From CAZWSX01 sp964636985 (GTDB lineage: Bacteria > Planctomycetota > Planctomycetia > Pirellulales > Pirellulaceae): 64,000 nt of DNA. A program made the translations under genes and the position numbers. Position 1 is the stretch's first letter; the number at the start of each line of letters is the position of its first letter. The stretch is from the NCBI GenBank assembly GCA_964636985.1, contig CAZWSX010000020.1, forward strand, positions 1 through 64,000, in the 5' to 3' direction. A model generated the notes under the pieces. The model was not told the DNA's origin. It worked only from the letters and a program-made list of their open reading frames with translations, and ran no database searches. Below are positions 17,553 through 26,023 of the stretch, piece after piece.

Positions 17553-19064
17553 CTAGATTTCCAGCTTGGCCTTAACGGTCCGCCGATCGAGGTCAAGCGC
17601 CCGGGCGGCGGCTTCGAAACTCCCCGTTCGTTCAAAGACCAACCGGCAGTATCGCCGCAGTAGTTCCTCCGCGGTTAACGTTGCGCCGTCCGTCGCAAGC
17701 AGCAGAGCCCGCTCTGGCGACGGAGCCGCTGGGGTAGCAGCCCGGGATGTCGGCGGCTGATACGAGCCGCGAATCATCACATTCCGCACGCATTGCTCCA
17801 GTTCGCGGTAGTTGCCCGGCCAGGCGTAGTTGCCGCCGAGATGGCGTTCGATCCAGTTTTGGGCATCGGTCGCGAGTTGTTCGCCCGCATCGCCTGCGAC
17901 CCTAGTCGACACGTGCTTGAGCAAGTGCGAGAGTTCTTCGGGGGTGTCGACAAGCTGCTCATACAAGCTGGGCGTCGTCACGATGTCGGCGCACAAGCGG
18001 TAATAAAAGTCGTGCCGGAAACTTCCTTTTTCCATGTCGGCGGCGAGATCGCGATGGGTCGCTGCGACAATTTTTCCTTGAAAGGGGCGGGCCGTCGTAT
18101 CGCCGATGCGATTGAACTCGCGCGTTTGCAAAACACGCAACAGCTTCACCTGGATGCCGGGATCGAGCTCGCCGATCTCATCGAGGAACACCGTCCCCTC
18201 GCGAGGGCAACGTTCAAGCCAGCCGACGCGATCGACCGTTGCGCCTGTGAAAGCTCCCTTGCTGTGGCCGAAGAGCTCGCTCTCGATCAACGTGGGAGAG
18301 AGGGCTGACAAGTTGAGGGGGCAGAAGAGTTCGTCGACAGCGGTGGTGAATCGCCGGGACTTCGGATCGAACGGGATATAACGCGAGAGAGCGATCGACC
18401 TGGCCACTAGTTCCTTGCCGGTGCCGGTCGGCCCGACGATCAAGGTCGGAACATCGTTCGTACGCCGATAGAGGCCGCGACGGTAACGGGTGAGGTCGTG
18501 CGTGAAGACCGATTCCCAAACCGCGCCACGCAAACGCGCCGCGGGCAACGATTGGCCGTTGATCAGTTGGAAGATGTTGTCGAATGCTCGCCGGAGCTGA
18601 TAGAAGCAGGCCAGTAAATGGGCGGCTTCGTCGTCGATCCGTTCAGCAGGCGATAACCGCAGCCGCAGCACCTCTTTGCGAAAGTCAGGCCAGAACTCGC
18701 TCGCCGCCGGAGAGGGATTCCGCCCGAGGGCCATGGCTGGTTCGCGAAATCGCTCGAACAAAGAGTAAACGGCGGCGACGTCGTAAAGGTTGGCATCGCT
18801 GCCGGTTACGGGGCCGTCTTCGGGCAAGTCATGATGAAGGCGTTCGACCAACGGCCGCACTCGTGCGAGCAGCGTGGCGACGTTCTGCCGTTCCGCGTGC
18901 AGCGCCAAGCCCGGCTGTTTGCACCAAACCGGGCCGGGGTCGACAAAGGCCGCTCCCAGGGCCTCGCGCTCCAGGGCGATGCGCTCGGGTAGAAAGGGAT
19001 TGCTGTGGATGATCTTGTCGAGCGTCTGGAGAAAAGCGCGCTCGTCAGGCGTTAGCGAAATCAT
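17553..19064 (-). CDS. Sigma-54-dependent transcriptional activator without receiver domain
   Basis: A 503-residue protein. Residues 1-200 are a helical sensor domain that I do not recognise. The AAA+ domain has Walker A GPTGTGKE (211-218), the sigma-54 contact loop GAFTGA (270-275) and Walker B TVFLDEIGEL (291-300). The C-terminal Fis-type helix-turn-helix ends AARALDLDRRTVKAKLEI. It activates RNA polymerase-sigma54 at -24/-12 promoters by ATP hydrolysis. There is no response-regulator Asp domain, so the signal is probably a ligand or protein partner. No histidine kinase is adjacent, and I found no convincing -24/-12 site in the window, so targets are unknown. Confidence 0.9.
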   Translation of the reverse strand: MISLTPDERAFLQTLDKIIHSNPFLPERIALEREALGAAFVDPGPVWCKQPGLALHAERQNVATLLARVRPLVERLHHDLPEDGPVTGSDANLYDVAAVYSLFERFREPAMALGRNPSPAASEFWPDFRKEVLRLRLSPAERIDDEAAHLLACFYQLRRAFDNIFQLINGQSLPAARLRGAVWESVFTHDLTRYRRGLYRRTNDVPTLIVGPTGTGKELVARSIALSRYIPFDPKSRRFTTAVDELFCPLNLSALSPTLIESELFGHSKGAFTGATVDRVGWLERCPREGTVFLDEIGELDPGIQVKLLRVLQTREFNRIGDTTARPFQGKIVAATHRDLAADMEKGSFRHDFYYRLCADIVTTPSLYEQLVDTPEELSHLLKHVSTRVAGDAGEQLATDAQNWIERHLGGNYAWPGNYRELEQCVRNVMIRGSYQPPTSRAATPAAPSPERALLLATDGATLTAEELLRRYCRLVFERTGSFEAAARALDLDRRTVKAKLEI

Positions 19065-19145
19065 AGTGCCGCATGGAAAGGGGATGTCGATTTGATCGAC
19101 CGCATCCCCAATGTAATGCGACCCGTGGCTCCCTGCGATGGCTCG

Positions 19146-20255
19146 CTATTTTCGCTTCCTGCGGCGACGCATGACGAAAGGAATCACAAGGCATCCGGCC
19201 AGAGCAAAAACCACGATGTCGCCGCGCGTACCCGACTGGACATACTTAATAATATCGGGCCGGCGAACATCCGTTTGCGAGGCTGCTTCGGAGAAGTAGA
19301 GATCGGAGGGGGCTTTTTTGTACGGCCAATGGTCCTCGAACTCGGTCAGCCACAGTGGCGAATCGATTTTCTGATCGGCTAACTTGAGCTGATCGAAGAG
19401 GTTCACCTGCTGCGAGGATTCAAGCTGACCCGCCCAAGCGACGGTACCTGTCCAGCGATCCTCCGTTTCGAACTTTCCTTCGAAGCGGGTGGGAGCCAAG
19501 ACAAAGATCCGGAGCAGGCGATCGGCAATCCCAAGCTTTTCGGCCGACTCGCCCGAATCCGGTTCGCGATAAGGGAACAGCGGCCGATCCGTAGCGAATG
19601 TCATTCGCAAAGCAGAGGCGTCCAAGTCACTAGGTCGTGGTTCGCCATCGAGTTGGCTACCGCGATCGGGTTTGGCAATCTTCAGCGCGGTGAACTTCCA
19701 TTTCTGCGCGACGTAGGGACGAGCCCATTCCTGGACCGCGTCGGAGTACTCGAAGTCGTTCTCCTTGAGCCACTCGGTAAGGGCCTCGGCCGTATCGGCT
19801 TCCAGGACTTTAGCGTCGAAGCCAGCGACACGCTGCTCATGAAGTACCGTGACTTGCGCTTCGGGCGCTGCATCAGGAAGGGCGCGAGAATTGGTCGCAA
19901 CAGGCGGTGCTGAACAGCCAATGGCGCACCCGCCCGCGGGGGCCTTAACGATTCGTACTTTGGGCGCGGTGAACTTGGCCAGCAGAGGAAAGGCATCGTT
20001 GCCCGACTCGGCCAATTCAGGGACCGCCGGGCTCGGAATCAGGAAGCCGATTTTCGTGTCCGCGCTGCGAAACGATGCCTGGCGAATGAAGTGTTGCTGC
20101 TTGTTCTTTTCGTCCCAGACAATCAGCACGGTTTGGTCAGCGTTGACTACCGGCTGACCGGAACGAGCGACTGAGCAGCAGGCGACCCCTACTGAAATGG
20201 TGCCCATGATCGCAACCAACGCCATGGCCGCTACAGCAAAGGATCGATAAAGCAT
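19146..20255 (-). CDS. DUF2330 exported protein with C-terminal membrane anchor
   Basis: A 369-residue protein. The signal peptide (AVAAMALVAIMGTISVGVACC) is followed by the DUF2330 pattern QTVLIVWDEKNKQQHFIRQA and FLIPSPAVPELAE. The C-terminus is a hydrophobic segment (IVVFALAGCLVIPFVM) and a basic tail RRRRKRK, like a sortase-type or CTERM anchor. Repeated Cys near residues 24-25 and 100-110 may form disulfides. The frame is open to 20621, but ATG 20255 gives the signal peptide. It is divergent from the cupin gene, with 93 bases between them. The function of DUF2330 is unknown. Confidence 0.75.
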   Translation of the reverse strand: MLYRSFAVAAMALVAIMGTISVGVACCSVARSGQPVVNADQTVLIVWDEKNKQQHFIRQASFRSADTKIGFLIPSPAVPELAESGNDAFPLLAKFTAPKVRIVKAPAGGCAIGCSAPPVATNSRALPDAAPEAQVTVLHEQRVAGFDAKVLEADTAEALTEWLKENDFEYSDAVQEWARPYVAQKWKFTALKIAKPDRGSQLDGEPRPSDLDASALRMTFATDRPLFPYREPDSGESAEKLGIADRLLRIFVLAPTRFEGKFETEDRWTGTVAWAGQLESSQQVNLFDQLKLADQKIDSPLWLTEFEDHWPYKKAPSDLYFSEAASQTDVRRPDIIKYVQSGTRGDIVVFALAGCLVIPFVMRRRRKRK

Positions 20256-20348
20256 GATCGGCTTCCTTGTCGCTATGATCGAAGTCACTCGTTTGACGCA
20301 GACCAGTCGTATTCGTTCCTGTAACTGATTGTTGAAGGTAGTTATCGC

Positions 20349-20711
20349 ATGGATATCCAGAACATTGAGCAGGTGCCGGCCTTCACGACCAAGGATGGCT
20401 CCGAAATCCGGGAACTTTTGGCTCACCGCAATAGCGCGATCGTCAATCAGAGCCTCGCCGAAGCGAGAGTACCGCCGGGGAAGGCGACTACGCCTCACCA
20501 TCATCCAAAGACCGAGGAAATTTACTACATCCTTGAAGGGAACGGCGAGATAACCATTGATGGTGAGACGCGAACGGTTGGTCCGGGCGACGCCATTGCC
20601 ATTCCTCCCCGTAAACGGCACACGATCGTCAATGTGGGCGGCATTACGCTCCGGTTTTTATGCTGCTGCGCGCCGGGCTACGAGCATGGCGATACCATCT
20701 TGGAGCAGTAG
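20349..20711 (+). CDS. Small cupin-domain protein
   Basis: A 120-residue single-domain cupin. Motif 1 is HHHPKTEEIYYILEGNGE, giving His, His, Glu metal ligands. Motif 2 is PGDAIAIPPRKRHTIVNVGG, with the fourth ligand His. Such mononuclear cupins are mannose-6-phosphate isomerase-like or dioxygenase-like, and the substrate cannot be read from sequence. It is a monocistronic gene divergent from DUF2330; CysCys in FLCCCAPG near the C-terminus is unusual. Confidence 0.85.
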   Translation: MDIQNIEQVPAFTTKDGSEIRELLAHRNSAIVNQSLAEARVPPGKATTPHHHPKTEEIYYILEGNGEITIDGETRTVGPGDAIAIPPRKRHTIVNVGGITLRFLCCCAPGYEHGDTILEQ

Positions 20712-20892
20712 TTACCCTAGTTGTTGGCCAGCGGCGTCAAGTTAGCCATCACGTGATTCTAATTTATACAGTCAATTGCCCTATGGTTGCGGTGTTTAAC
20801 ATTCCTGGGTGTTTACAGAACGTACACTGTTTGGATATCTTGTCTTTTGTGGATGGAGGGAAGCCGCAAAGCACTGAAACCGGGTGATTTCG

Positions 20893-21221
20893 ATGAAGGT
20901 AATGTTTCACGAAGTCTGGGTCATTAAAGACGAGATTGTTGTTTTCCTCGGCGAAATAGCTTTCTTCGATGTCAGTGGCGGGGCCCGATTGCTCAAAGCC
21001 CTCCATGAGTTGGCACCGGATCTCCAACACCGGCGCGTGACCGTCGACTTCGAGTGTTAACGAGCCAGCTTCTCAATCTGCTGATCGAAATCGCCCGGTC
21101 GTCCAAACGCGTTCGCCTTTGCAGCATGCGGAAAGACGCGCACGACGTATTGGTGTTGACCCGCACGACCAAATTCTTCGACGTCTTCCCCAGTTTAGAC
21201 GTGGCTCTCGATGCAGCTTAG
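20893..21221 (+). pseudogene. STAS-domain (anti-sigma antagonist-like) gene with a -1 frameshift
   Basis: The first frame from ATG 20893 encodes KDEIVVFLGEIAFFDVSGG and continues to HRRVTVDFE, then stops at TAA 21058. One frame back, from about 21054, it continues LTSQLLNLLIEIARSSKRVR, LCSMRKDAHDVLVLTRTTKF and FDVFPSLDVALDAA before TAG 21219. The two halves join into one roughly 109-residue STAS domain (beta strand, LLNLLIEI helix, and the typical ...FFDVFPSLDVALDAA C-terminus). A single missing base near 21054 explains it. It lies 94 bases before a SpoIIE phosphatase, its usual partner. It could be a pseudogene, a sequencing indel, or (less likely) programmed frameshifting, since no slippery heptamer is visible. 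Confidence 0.65.
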
Positions 21222-21315
21222 ATCCCGGCGCACGTCGCCGACGCACGCGAACCGAACCTAGACCGTTCGCAACCGCTGTTACGACGACTTCCAATCCGAG
21301 CAAAGTAGCCACCCC

Positions 21316-22413
21316 ATGCAGTCAATCGTCGCCTACGTTTTGGAAGGCGTCGTCACCATCGATGAATCGGGGAGAGTTCTTTCGTTTAACTCCGCGGCCG
21401 AGAGAATGTTCGGCTATCGGACTGCGGACATTCTGGGAAAGAACGTGGACCTGCTCTTGTCAACCGAGATGTCAGGAGATCGCCAGGTTGGGTTCGACGA
21501 TGTCCGAACCGCCGCGACGAAGCGAGTGGTGGGCGAGATTCAAGAAACGCGAGGCCTGAGGTCTGATGGCTCGACGTTCCCCCTCGAAATCTCGATGACC
21601 ATTTTGCCAGGAAGCAACGATCGGCTCATTACGGTTGTCTTCCGAGATACGACCGAACGGCAAGAACTGGAAAGTATCCGGTACGAACAGCGCATTGCGG
21701 CGGACATCCAGCGAAGAATGGTCCCGCACGATCTGCCCGCCATTCCTGGTTTCACCTTCGCCGCCAGGTTAATCAACTGCTCGGATCTAGGCGGTGATTT
21801 CTACGACGTGATTTGCTCGGCGGACCAGTCAGGCGAAGCTGCTGTCTTGGTGATGGCCGACGTGGCCGGGCACGGGATTTCTTCCGGCATCGTCATGGCA
21901 GCGACGGGAGCTTATATGCGCGCCGTCGCCGCCTTTTTCCCGGAACCCTCCACCCTCCTTCGGGAGACGAACCGCTTTCATCTGCTTGGAGCCGGCTCGG
22001 TCCTAATCACGGCCGTTGTTGCGAGGCTTGCGCCCAAGACTCGCCAGATCTCATGGGCAAGTGCGGGACATTGTCCCGGCTATCTGATTGGATTCGACGG
22101 GCAACTCAAGATGCAGCTTGAGGCGGATGGCCATCCCATGGGGATCGTCTCGGACTGCGAATTTCCGGCTGGGAAATCAATTGTCATGACACCCGGCGAC
22201 GTGTTATGCCTTTACACCGACGGCCTCGCTGAGGCGCGGTCCTCAAATAGCGAAATTTTTGGCTACGAGCGATTGGTTGAGGTGCTACAAGCCCACTGCC
22301 AAAAGCCGGCACAAGAAATACTTAATGCGCTGTTCGCCGATGTCGACGCTTTCTGCGAGGGGGCACCCCGTCGGGACGACCAGGCGTGCCTTATCGTTCG
22401 GTGTGAAGGATAA
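21316..22413 (+). CDS. PAS-domain SpoIIE/RsbU-type PP2C phosphatase
   Basis: A 365-residue protein. Residues 1-115 form a PAS domain (VVTIDESGRVLSFNSAAERM, then GYRTADILGKNVDLLL and VFRDTTERQELE). A linker helix (EQRIAADIQRRMVPHDLP) leads into a SpoIIE-type PP2C phosphatase with LGGDFYDV, VMADVAGHGISSGI and GDVLCLYTDGLAEAR, which supply the metal-binding Asp residues. Such enzymes dephosphorylate STAS anti-sigma antagonists in partner switching. The adjacent STAS gene fits as substrate but is frameshifted. The PAS domain is the likely sensor. No anti-sigma kinase is seen nearby. Confidence 0.9.
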   Translation: MQSIVAYVLEGVVTIDESGRVLSFNSAAERMFGYRTADILGKNVDLLLSTEMSGDRQVGFDDVRTAATKRVVGEIQETRGLRSDGSTFPLEISMTILPGSNDRLITVVFRDTTERQELESIRYEQRIAADIQRRMVPHDLPAIPGFTFAARLINCSDLGGDFYDVICSADQSGEAAVLVMADVAGHGISSGIVMAATGAYMRAVAAFFPEPSTLLRETNRFHLLGAGSVLITAVVARLAPKTRQISWASAGHCPGYLIGFDGQLKMQLEADGHPMGIVSDCEFPAGKSIVMTPGDVLCLYTDGLAEARSSNSEIFGYERLVEVLQAHCQKPAQEILNALFADVDAFCEGAPRRDDQACLIVRCEG

Positions 22414-22421
22414 CTGACCGC

Positions 22422-23267
22422 TTACCACCGCTTGGCGACTTCCGCACGCATAAAAGCTAGCGCGTCGGTGGCGAGTTGTTCTTCGCTCTCGAACATCTTC
22501 CGCCAGATCTTGGTGGCGGCGGCGATTTCCGGCAGGGCCAGACCGAAGGCCTCCACGACCAGCCAGCCGTTGTAGTTGATGTCGCGAATGGCGTTCCAGT
22601 TGTCATCCCACTTCACGCCCCCTTTGCCTGGCGTGCTGCGGTCGTTTTCCGAAATGTGAATGTGGCACAGCACGTCCTTGCACGAGTTGACGGCCAACTC
22701 GACGCACTTTTCTTCGATGTTCGAGTGGAAGGTGTCGTACATCATGCGGCAGTTGGGATGGTTCACTTCGCGGACGAACTTGGCCGCATCGGAGTGCGTG
22801 TTGAGCAGGTACGTTTCGAAGCGATTGAGCGGTTCGACACCCAGCATCACGCCGACCTTGCCAGCGTGTTCGGCGACGGCTCGCATCGATTCGACACCCC
22901 ACTTCCATTCGTCTTGCGTTCGCCCCGCGCCGCTGAAAACACCGATTGCCGAGTGATAGGGCCCGACCAATGTTTCGACGCCTGCCGCGGCAGCGCAGTC
23001 GAGCGTCTTCTTGTTGAGTTCAACCCCCTTTTTGCGAACGCCGGCGTCGGAACTGATGGGGTTGTCTTCGCCGTTGCGGATGGTCACACCAGTGCGCCGC
23101 AGGCCCAAGCCGCTAAGGCGCTTGCCTAGTGCTGTGTAATCAGCATCCAGGTTGAAAATCGGAATCTCGACGCCGTCGTAGCCAATGTTCTTGAGCATGG
23201 CCAGGACTGGCGTGTGAGCCTCGGTCACATCGCCTGTCCACAACAGCAAGTTCATTCCGAAATTCAT
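22422..23267 (-). CDS. Sugar phosphate isomerase/epimerase (xylose isomerase-like TIM barrel)
   Basis: A 281-residue protein starting at ATG 23267, with GGAG 8 bases upstream. The AP-endonuclease-2/tagatose-3-epimerase type TIM barrel is seen in NIGYDGVEIPIFN, VMLGVEPLNRFETYLLNT, MMYDTFHSNIEE, HIHISENDRSTPG and WLVVEAFG. The Glu, Asp, His and Glu positions of these motifs form the divalent metal site. It is most like D-tagatose/D-psicose 3-epimerases, but the sugar is not certain. It is the last gene of a likely minus-strand operon with the AcpH-like and bcp genes. Confidence 0.85.
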   Translation of the reverse strand: MNFGMNLLLWTGDVTEAHTPVLAMLKNIGYDGVEIPIFNLDADYTALGKRLSGLGLRRTGVTIRNGEDNPISSDAGVRKKGVELNKKTLDCAAAAGVETLVGPYHSAIGVFSGAGRTQDEWKWGVESMRAVAEHAGKVGVMLGVEPLNRFETYLLNTHSDAAKFVREVNHPNCRMMYDTFHSNIEEKCVELAVNSCKDVLCHIHISENDRSTPGKGGVKWDDNWNAIRDINYNGWLVVEAFGLALPEIAAATKIWRKMFESEEQLATDALAFMRAEVAKRW

Positions 23268-23328
23268 GGGAGAGTCTCCAAAGTTGACAAAAAGCGTTGA
23301 TCGGGACCGCGTTGATGCGAATGGGTTG

Positions 23329-23979
23329 TTACGTGGGTTCGCGAAGGAGTTCGTCTTGCCGGTTGCGAACGGCCACGCGCATCGACGGAAATAGCTGCGC
23401 GACTTCATTGGGCAAAAATGCCAGCCCGACGCGTCGCATCACTTGATTCAGGCGAAACAAAAGTTTGTCATCCGAGAGGTAGTCGTACAAGAACCGTTCG
23501 GCGATAAATCGCGGCAAAAGAAGGGTGATACGGTCGGTAGGAGACGTGGTCAGTCGGTTGACGCACTCCTCGACAACCATCGGGTCGAGCGACTCGAGGG
23601 CCTGGTAGTAACGATCGAGCCGAACAGGATCGTCGCGTGCGATCTCGGCGTCGAGCAGCAACTCGACCAGGATGTGACCCAAGAAGCCGGTCCGCATCGT
23701 ATCGTCGTTCGGCAATACGGTTTTGAGCCGGCGAATGAAATCGAACATCAACTCGGCGAAGGCTTTGCTGGAGTGGAACCAGCCGTCGTCGTAGTGATGC
23801 CGCGCCACCCCCTTGGCGACCGTGGCCAAGCTCGGATCGGGATCGTTCACGAACAGCGCGGCCGTCTTGGGCTGCGCCCGGACTTTACGATCGATCACGC
23901 TTAGCCAATCGGGCGTCGCCGTTCCCGCCACGAAGTAGGGATCGTCAACGTATCGCCACCCGTGGGCCAGATAGTTCAT
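23329..23979 (-). CDS. Acyl carrier protein phosphodiesterase-like protein (AcpH-like)
   Basis: A 216-residue protein starting at ATG 23979 (MNYLAHGWRYVDDPYFVAGT). The MNxLAH start and GxxxPD segment resemble AcpH, an HD-fold hydrolase that removes 4'-phosphopantetheine from ACP. The HHYDDGWFHSSKAF segment and FLGHILVELLLD match the His/Asp helices of that fold. Similarity is partial, so the activity is inferred. It begins 17 bases after the end of bcp and is probably in the same operon. Confidence 0.6.
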   Translation of the reverse strand: MNYLAHGWRYVDDPYFVAGTATPDWLSVIDRKVRAQPKTAALFVNDPDPSLATVAKGVARHHYDDGWFHSSKAFAELMFDFIRRLKTVLPNDDTMRTGFLGHILVELLLDAEIARDDPVRLDRYYQALESLDPMVVEECVNRLTTSPTDRITLLLPRFIAERFLYDYLSDDKLLFRLNQVMRRVGLAFLPNEVAQLFPSMRVAVRNRQDELLREPT

Positions 23980-23996
23980 GCGCGCCTGCTCTAGGA

Positions 23997-24470
23997 TTAT
24001 GCCAGTGTCTTGAGAGCCTCGATCACCTTGTCGTCGTGGCCGTTGACGATCGCACGCTTCCACACTTTGGCGACTTTGCCTTCGGCATCGATCAAGAAAG
24101 TGGAACGCTGGACTCCGATCACCTTTTTGCCGTACATGTTCTTCTCTCGCCACGCGCCGTACTTTTCAGCGACGGCGTGGTCAATGTCGGCAAGCAACGG
24201 AAAGTTGAGATCGAACTTGTCTTTGAATTTCGCGTGACTCGCGACGCTATCGCAACTTACGCCCAGCACCACGGCGCCCAGCTTGGTGAGTTCGGCTTTG
24301 CGATCACGAAAAGCACACGCCTCTTTAGTGCATCCGGGCGTGTCATCTTTCGGATAAAAATAGAGGACGATCGGTTTACCAATCAGATCGGCGAGTTTGA
24401 CTTTGGAGCCGTCGTCGGCCGTCAAAGTGAACGCGGGGGCTTTCTTTCCTTCTTCGATCCAGTCGGCCAT
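23997..24470 (-). CDS. bcp: Thioredoxin-dependent peroxiredoxin, BCP/PrxQ type
   Basis: A 157-residue protein that reduces hydroperoxides with thioredoxin. The active site PGCTKEACAFRD has the peroxidatic Cys47 and the resolving Cys52 five residues on, the atypical two-Cys arrangement of PrxQ. LYFYPKDDTPGCT, GVSCDS and the later FPLLADIDHAVAEKYGAW are family hallmarks. It is cytoplasmic, with no signal peptide. It is the first gene of a likely operon with the AcpH-like and epimerase genes. Confidence 0.95.
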   Translation of the reverse strand: MADWIEEGKKAPAFTLTADDGSKVKLADLIGKPIVLYFYPKDDTPGCTKEACAFRDRKAELTKLGAVVLGVSCDSVASHAKFKDKFDLNFPLLADIDHAVAEKYGAWREKNMYGKKVIGVQRSTFLIDAEGKVAKVWKRAIVNGHDDKVIEALKTLA

Positions 24471-24569
24471 GCGTGAAGCTCTTGCTCTAGATGACTTACG
24501 GGTTTGCCTGGTATGGCTTCGAGTGTACCTGCATGGCGTACAGTCGGAAGGGCACAGGGGGGAAGGCGG

Positions 24570-25814
24570 TCATGCTGCTTCCACATCGACCTGATGGGGC
24601 GCGTTGTATTGGTAGCCCCGATAATTCCATTCGGCCGCTTCGGGTTGTTTGTTCCCTTGATCATCGATGGCGCGTACGGAAAGGTGGTGTTTGCCGGGAG
24701 CAAGATCGACAAAGGCCGACCACAGTACCCAACCAAAGGGTTTGGGCTCGTTGAGTAACTTGACGACAACAGGCTTGCCGCCGTCCACCTCAAGGTAGAC
24801 GTCGCGCACGCGGGCGCCAGGAGCACCCGAAGGAAGCGCGTATCCCACGATGCGAGTTTTGCCCGCAGGCAATTTCTTCTCCGCAACGTCTGGCAAGCAA
24901 ATGGCGCTGTTGACCGTGTATTGGTAAATGGGGTCGGCCTTCGAAGCCTCGGCCGCATTATCGCTTTGGACCAACTTGTACGATTGGTCGACGAACGGGT
25001 TAGGCGACGGGCAGTCGGCGAAAGTAATCGTTTCCAGCCACTTCACGCTTCGTGCCCCGATAACGCCCGGGGCCACCACCCGCAGGGGATAGCCATGCTC
25101 GGCGGTCAACGGCAGGCCGTTCATGTGCGTCGCGAGAATCACCTTGCATTCTTCCCGCATCACCCGCTCGATGGGGAGCGATCCGCCGAACATCCCCTTA
25201 CTTCCGTCCTTGTGGACGATGGTGTCGAGGGCGTCGAACCAGACGTGCTTCGCGCCTTCGGGGACGCCAAAGGCGGATAACACATCCCGTAAGGCGATCC
25301 CCTGCCAGACGGCGTGTCCGATGGCTCCCGCGCCCCACTGCAGCCCGGACGTCTTTTTAATCGCCGCGAATTCTCCGCGACGATTTCCCGCGCACGTGAG
25401 TGTCGCGGCCACTTCCTGGGTTTCAAAACGCCGCGTCAATTCCGCGAGGGAAAAAACAGTGGACTTTCCCACCATGGATTTAATGGTGAGCCGGTGCCCC
25501 TCCGTGTCGAGTCGCGGAATATCTCCGTTGGTTCGTATGAAAAAGTGCTCCAGTGGGGTCACCGATCCGCCCATCAAGTCGGGCAAGTAGGCTTCGGCGT
25601 TGAGCGGACTTTCTTCTCGCTGCCACAGTTTGACGCGATCGCGAACGGACTGACCCGTGCTGGTTGCTTCTCGCCCAAACGCGTCTGTTCCAAACATGAC
25701 GTGAGGCGCAGCGAGCGCGGCCGTTCCGGCGAGGGCACTCGAAGTAAGCCAGGAGCGCCGGCTGAGCGAGAAATCGGAAGCTGCGAAAACGCTGGTGCGT
25801 GATGGAGTAGCCAT
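24570..25814 (-). CDS. Tat-exported molybdopterin sulfite oxidase-like protein
   Basis: A 414-residue protein. The N-terminal Tat-type signal contains SLSRRSWLTSSALAGTAAL. The molybdopterin domain has AATLTCAGNRRGEF, whose Cys is the molybdenum ligand of the sulfite oxidase family, plus GNRR and the HVWFDALDT and GYPLRVVAPG segments. A C-terminal Mo-co dimerisation (Ig-like) domain follows (VRDVYLEVDGGKPVVVK). There is no heme domain, so a separate cytochrome would accept electrons; none is encoded nearby. The frame is open to 25907, and ATG 25814 is chosen for the signal. Sulfite is the likely but unproven substrate. Confidence 0.85.
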   Translation of the reverse strand: MATPSRTSVFAASDFSLSRRSWLTSSALAGTAALAAPHVMFGTDAFGREATSTGQSVRDRVKLWQREESPLNAEAYLPDLMGGSVTPLEHFFIRTNGDIPRLDTEGHRLTIKSMVGKSTVFSLAELTRRFETQEVAATLTCAGNRRGEFAAIKKTSGLQWGAGAIGHAVWQGIALRDVLSAFGVPEGAKHVWFDALDTIVHKDGSKGMFGGSLPIERVMREECKVILATHMNGLPLTAEHGYPLRVVAPGVIGARSVKWLETITFADCPSPNPFVDQSYKLVQSDNAAEASKADPIYQYTVNSAICLPDVAEKKLPAGKTRIVGYALPSGAPGARVRDVYLEVDGGKPVVVKLLNEPKPFGWVLWSAFVDLAPGKHHLSVRAIDDQGNKQPEAAEWNYRGYQYNAPHQVDVEAA

Positions 25815-26023
25815 GGAGAGGTGTTTTCGTGAAAGAAGACCAGAAGGGGCAAAATTCCCGCCTTTGCCGACTCTTTTCATTGAACGATGCAGGAAATTCT
25901 TCGGCAAGTGCGGAAGCGTCGCGATCGGCTCTAGCCTTGATTTATAGGCTTTTCACGGCGACAATCGAGCGGCCTGAGGAATTCCATTTCTTGCCCCAAA
26001 TTCGACCGCCCCAAAGACCGACC

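Noticed and set aside
20764..21030. 88-codon minus-strand frame
   Set aside because: It is opposite the STAS sequence, which gives a better-supported protein on the + strand.
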